The position numbers and the translations under genes are program-made. A stretch of 22,816 bases of DNA. It comes from Elysia marginata. Lineage: Eukaryota > Mollusca > Gastropoda > Plakobranchidae. Below the pieces are notes generated by a model. The model did not search any database and was not told the origin of the DNA. It saw nothing but the letters and a program-made list of their open reading frames with translations. This document shows, one piece after another, positions 20,518 to 22,816 of this stretch. The DNA lies in NCBI GenBank assembly GCA_019649035.1, contig BMAT01002240.1:30118-52933 (forward strand), in the 5' to 3' direction. Position 1 is the first letter of the stretch, and each line of letters opens with the position of its first letter.

Positions 20518-21422
20518 CCTCAATAATAAGACCGATAAGGAAATTGAAGTTTTAGATAATTATTTTTGTACAGCTTGAAAAGAAAAAATATTTATCTGAA
20601 TGAAAATGGTTTTTAGCAGTTAATATAGTAGTTGTCATATTAAAAAACAAACAAATCATAACTTACTTTCTGTAGAAGTTTTATCAGGGCAAATTTTTGC
20701 AGCGAAATCAAGAAAGAGGAGCAGTATAAATAGCTGATATCAGCCTAAACAATCTCATCCTATTGATTTTATTTAGTAACTGATGTTAAAATTATATTAC
20801 ACGTTGCTTCCACGATAGTAGAAAACCATGCCATTTTTTATCTTATAGTCAGGGCTAATGAATCTTCCAGTCAACCCAGGCCTACTTATTTATTCAAAAC
20901 ATATCACACTTTTTTATAACTCTATTTTAGCCACGTTTTACGTTCTAGCTTCTTCAAAAACATTATTTCCATAAACTTGGAACACTCATATCAAGGTCAA
21001 CACACCTTTCAGCATGGGCATGTACCAGTAGCTAAGATTCCTATACAAGTAAAGCCAAAGACGTGTACAAGTCCGAGGAAAAGTTTTGTTAACCCTCCCG
21101 CATACCTGAATTAATGCAAAACTACGATCATACAAAATAGGGAAAAGTGAAAACACGATCTATGATTTATTAAAATAACTATAAGCCGGAAGGAGAAAAA
21201 GACAGACAAAGAGAGTCAGACAGATATGTATACATAAACAGACAAATATCAAATGAAGACAAGCATCGAGTGATGAGGGTTTCACGATGCTTTTTGATTG
21301 TAAAATAAAAAAATTTTGCCAACAGCAAGAAAGCATAATTGCTAAGAGATATAATAAAATGCTTTCGTCGGCAAGGACACACTGGTCGTGTTAGTGATTT
21401 ACAAATAACTTGCAGAGTACCT
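20518..21422. other. No gene recognised
   Basis: AT-rich sequence with an interrupted GACA/CAGA patch near 21200-21245. The minus-strand open frame 21179-21475 spans this patch and the SINE tail and is not a credible gene. Confidence 0.5.
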
Positions 21423-21435
21423 GGGTAACTCAAAA
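21423..21435. repeat. Left 13-bp target-site duplication of SINE
   Basis: GGGTAACTCAAAA, identical to the copy at 21740-21752, abuts the SINE tail. This marks an insertion by target-primed reverse transcription. Confidence 0.93.
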
Positions 21436-21739
21436 TTGGTTGGTTGGTTGTTTGAGTTTTAATGTCTCTTTTCAACTACAAGGTTATATCAGAGACGGCG
21501 CTTGGGACAATTGAAAGCGTGCTGCCACACTGTGATGTACGGAGCGCTGCACACTCCACACCCAGTCACATTATCCTGACACCGGGCCAATCAGACTTAG
21601 CACTAAATCCATGATGCCAGACGCTTGGCGGATCAGCTACTAATACCAACTTTAAAGTCTTTGGTTTGACTCAGCCGGGGATCGAACCCGTACCTCCCGA
21701 TCTCTGAGCGAGGGTTTTTTTTAGGCCACAGAGCCGGTC
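21436..21739 (-). mobile_element. tRNA-derived SINE with (AACC)n tail and target-site duplications
   Basis: Read on the minus strand, the element starts CGACCGGCTCTGTGGCC, has a box B GGTTCGATCCC (21678-21688), then a body of about 220 bp, and ends ACATTAAAACTCAAAC followed by a CAACCAACCAACCAA tail (21436-21450). Perfect 13-bp repeats flank it, so both ends are exact at 304 bp. The region where box A should continue is replaced by a run of eight A (21714-21722 as T on the plus strand), which probably weakens Pol III transcription. It differs in body and tail from the SINE at 12.49-12.76 kb, so two families are present. A tRNA gene was considered and rejected because the anticodon arm and acceptor stem are not intact. 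Confidence 0.93.
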
Positions 21740-21752
21740 GGGTAACTCAAAA
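21740..21752. repeat. Right 13-bp target-site duplication of SINE
   Basis: GGGTAACTCAAAA, the partner of the copy at 21423-21435, directly beside the SINE head. Confidence 0.93.
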
Positions 21753-22770
21753 CAAGTAATTTCATCTCCATTACTCATAGTAGGTGGCATAGGGGCAAAA
21801 CTGTCTAAATTGTGAACAAACTTTCTGAACGCTTTGATGAAAGTTTTGAAAGTAGATTTGAACAAATAGAAATGGGGACAATCTTGTGTATGTCACACGA
21901 TATTTCTTAAAAAAGATGTCTTTAAGGCTACAATTCGGCATGTTCGTAGGTTGTTCTTGGTACCACTGATAATGCCTGGGCCTTGATTGCCGCAAAGCTT
22001 CTATTTTAGTACTGGCAGTTAACAAGAGTATTTGATAAAAATAAAAAAAAACTATAATACGCTAACACTGGACAGTGAAAATGTGTTATTTCGTATAACG
22101 TTTTAGTTAATTACACAAGGATAAGCTTAAAGAGAATGCTTAAAACTAAAAACAAAGGATACGATCTGCATCGTTGAATAGTTATAGAATCGCAAAGTCA
22201 GTTAATTATGTTTAACACAAATTGTTCCTGAATACAATATCTTTATCTCTCTCTCGACAGACTGGAAGAAAAGGTTTAGTTTGTCTATATAAATCGTTTT
22301 CTTTTTTTATGTTTGCTTTATGTAGAGAGATCTTATCCTGAGCAAGCCCATGAAGTGTTAGAGATAAGATTTATTGCTGCAGCCACCGCCCGATATTATC
22401 ATCAAATGAAAAAGAAAAAGAAATGTCATGTTAAAACCGCAAATAAACAATGCTGTTTAAAATGAGATTTCAGTAAGAGAAAAGAAACTTTGAATTCCCT
22501 GGTGTTAACACCAATGATATTTAACCATTAATGTTTGCACGTGTCTATTCATGTGCAGACGTGAAAATATTTTCGAGACAATGTAGTACATAAAATGAAA
22601 TTACCCGCACGCTCCGGGGTAATCTTTTAAACTTTACATGATACAATAGTAATTGTAGTGAAGTTACGTTTTCCTTCAACTCTTTATGGTTTTTTGTTTT
22701 TAATTTTAGATGCTCAATAAATTTGTTATAAAAGTAAGAAGCTCTTTACTAAAATAATTTCCATGACATA
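21753..22770. other. No gene recognised
   Basis: AT-rich sequence. A strong acceptor-like TCTCTCTCGACAG ends at 22260, but no following reading frame is long enough or protein-like to call an exon. ATCTTATC and GATAAGAT form a short inverted repeat near 22329-22371. Confidence 0.5.
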
Positions 22771-22816
22771 GAGGCCTCGCTCCGTGGCCCAGAGGTCGCG
22801 GGTTCGAGCGTCAGCC
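22771..22816 (+). mobile_element. Partial tRNA-like SINE head at window edge
   Basis: GCCTCGCTCCGTGGCCCAG followed by GGTCGCGGGTTCGAGCGTC resembles the head of the SINE at 21.44-21.74 kb, in the opposite orientation, with part of the box A to box B spacer missing. The GGTTCGA box B core is at 22801-22807. It runs off the window, so its length and family cannot be fixed. Confidence 0.6.

Noticed and set aside
22248-22345. Possible exon after a strong acceptor at 22260
   Set aside because: The frames after the acceptor are short, unlike any known protein and without a clear donor.
1-22816. CRISPR arrays, bacterial operons or integrated prokaryotic systems
   Set aside because: No spaced direct repeats, ribosome binding sites or bacterial gene clusters. 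Introns, SINEs and LINEs mark the window as animal nuclear DNA.

Overview
The window looks like nuclear DNA of an animal, most probably a gastropod mollusc and plausibly a heterobranch sea slug. It is AT-rich. Genes are sparse and carry spliceosomal introns, and decayed LINEs, tRNA-derived SINEs and triplet microsatellites are frequent. The one intact intronless gene is a rhodopsin-like GPCR that resembles the chemosensory-receptor families described from Aplysia and sacoglossan slugs. The taxonomic call is from pattern recognition only; no search was run.

Layout: 1-4.5 kb holds no recognisable gene, only an ACT-type microsatellite (2.74-2.94 kb) and a short GACA/GA repeat. From 4.56 to 6.05 kb a 5'-truncated, frameshifted LINE of the L2/CR1/Jockey kind lies between two (ACT)n tracts. 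From 8.2 to 11.7 kb on the plus strand I reconstruct a three-exon gene for a secreted C-type-lectin-like protein of 257 residues: signal peptide, a Cys-rich segment I do not recognise, then a CTLD. Splice phases match across both introns, and the first intron appears to be GC-AG. The second intron carries another 5'-truncated LINE. From 12.49 to 12.76 kb there is a minus-strand SINE with clear Pol III boxes. From 13.6 to 16.3 kb two decayed L1/Tx1-like LINE fragments lie head to head, and the right-hand one carries a three-copy 32-bp tandem repeat over its endonuclease GDFN motif. From 18.9 to 20.0 kb is the intact GPCR gene. A second minus-strand SINE (21.44-21.74 kb) is flanked by perfect 13-bp target-site duplications, and the window ends inside what looks like another tRNA-like SINE head.

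The two host genes share a strand but are about 7 kb apart, and nothing in the sequence shows that they act together. One is likely a secreted recognition protein and the other a candidate sensory receptor. I found no convincing new multi-gene system. The observations most worth checking are the lectin's GC-AG intron, unassigned Cys-rich segment and altered calcium motif; the GPCR without the usual extracellular disulfide; the head-to-head LINE pair with the GDFN triplication; and the microsatellites bracketing one LINE.
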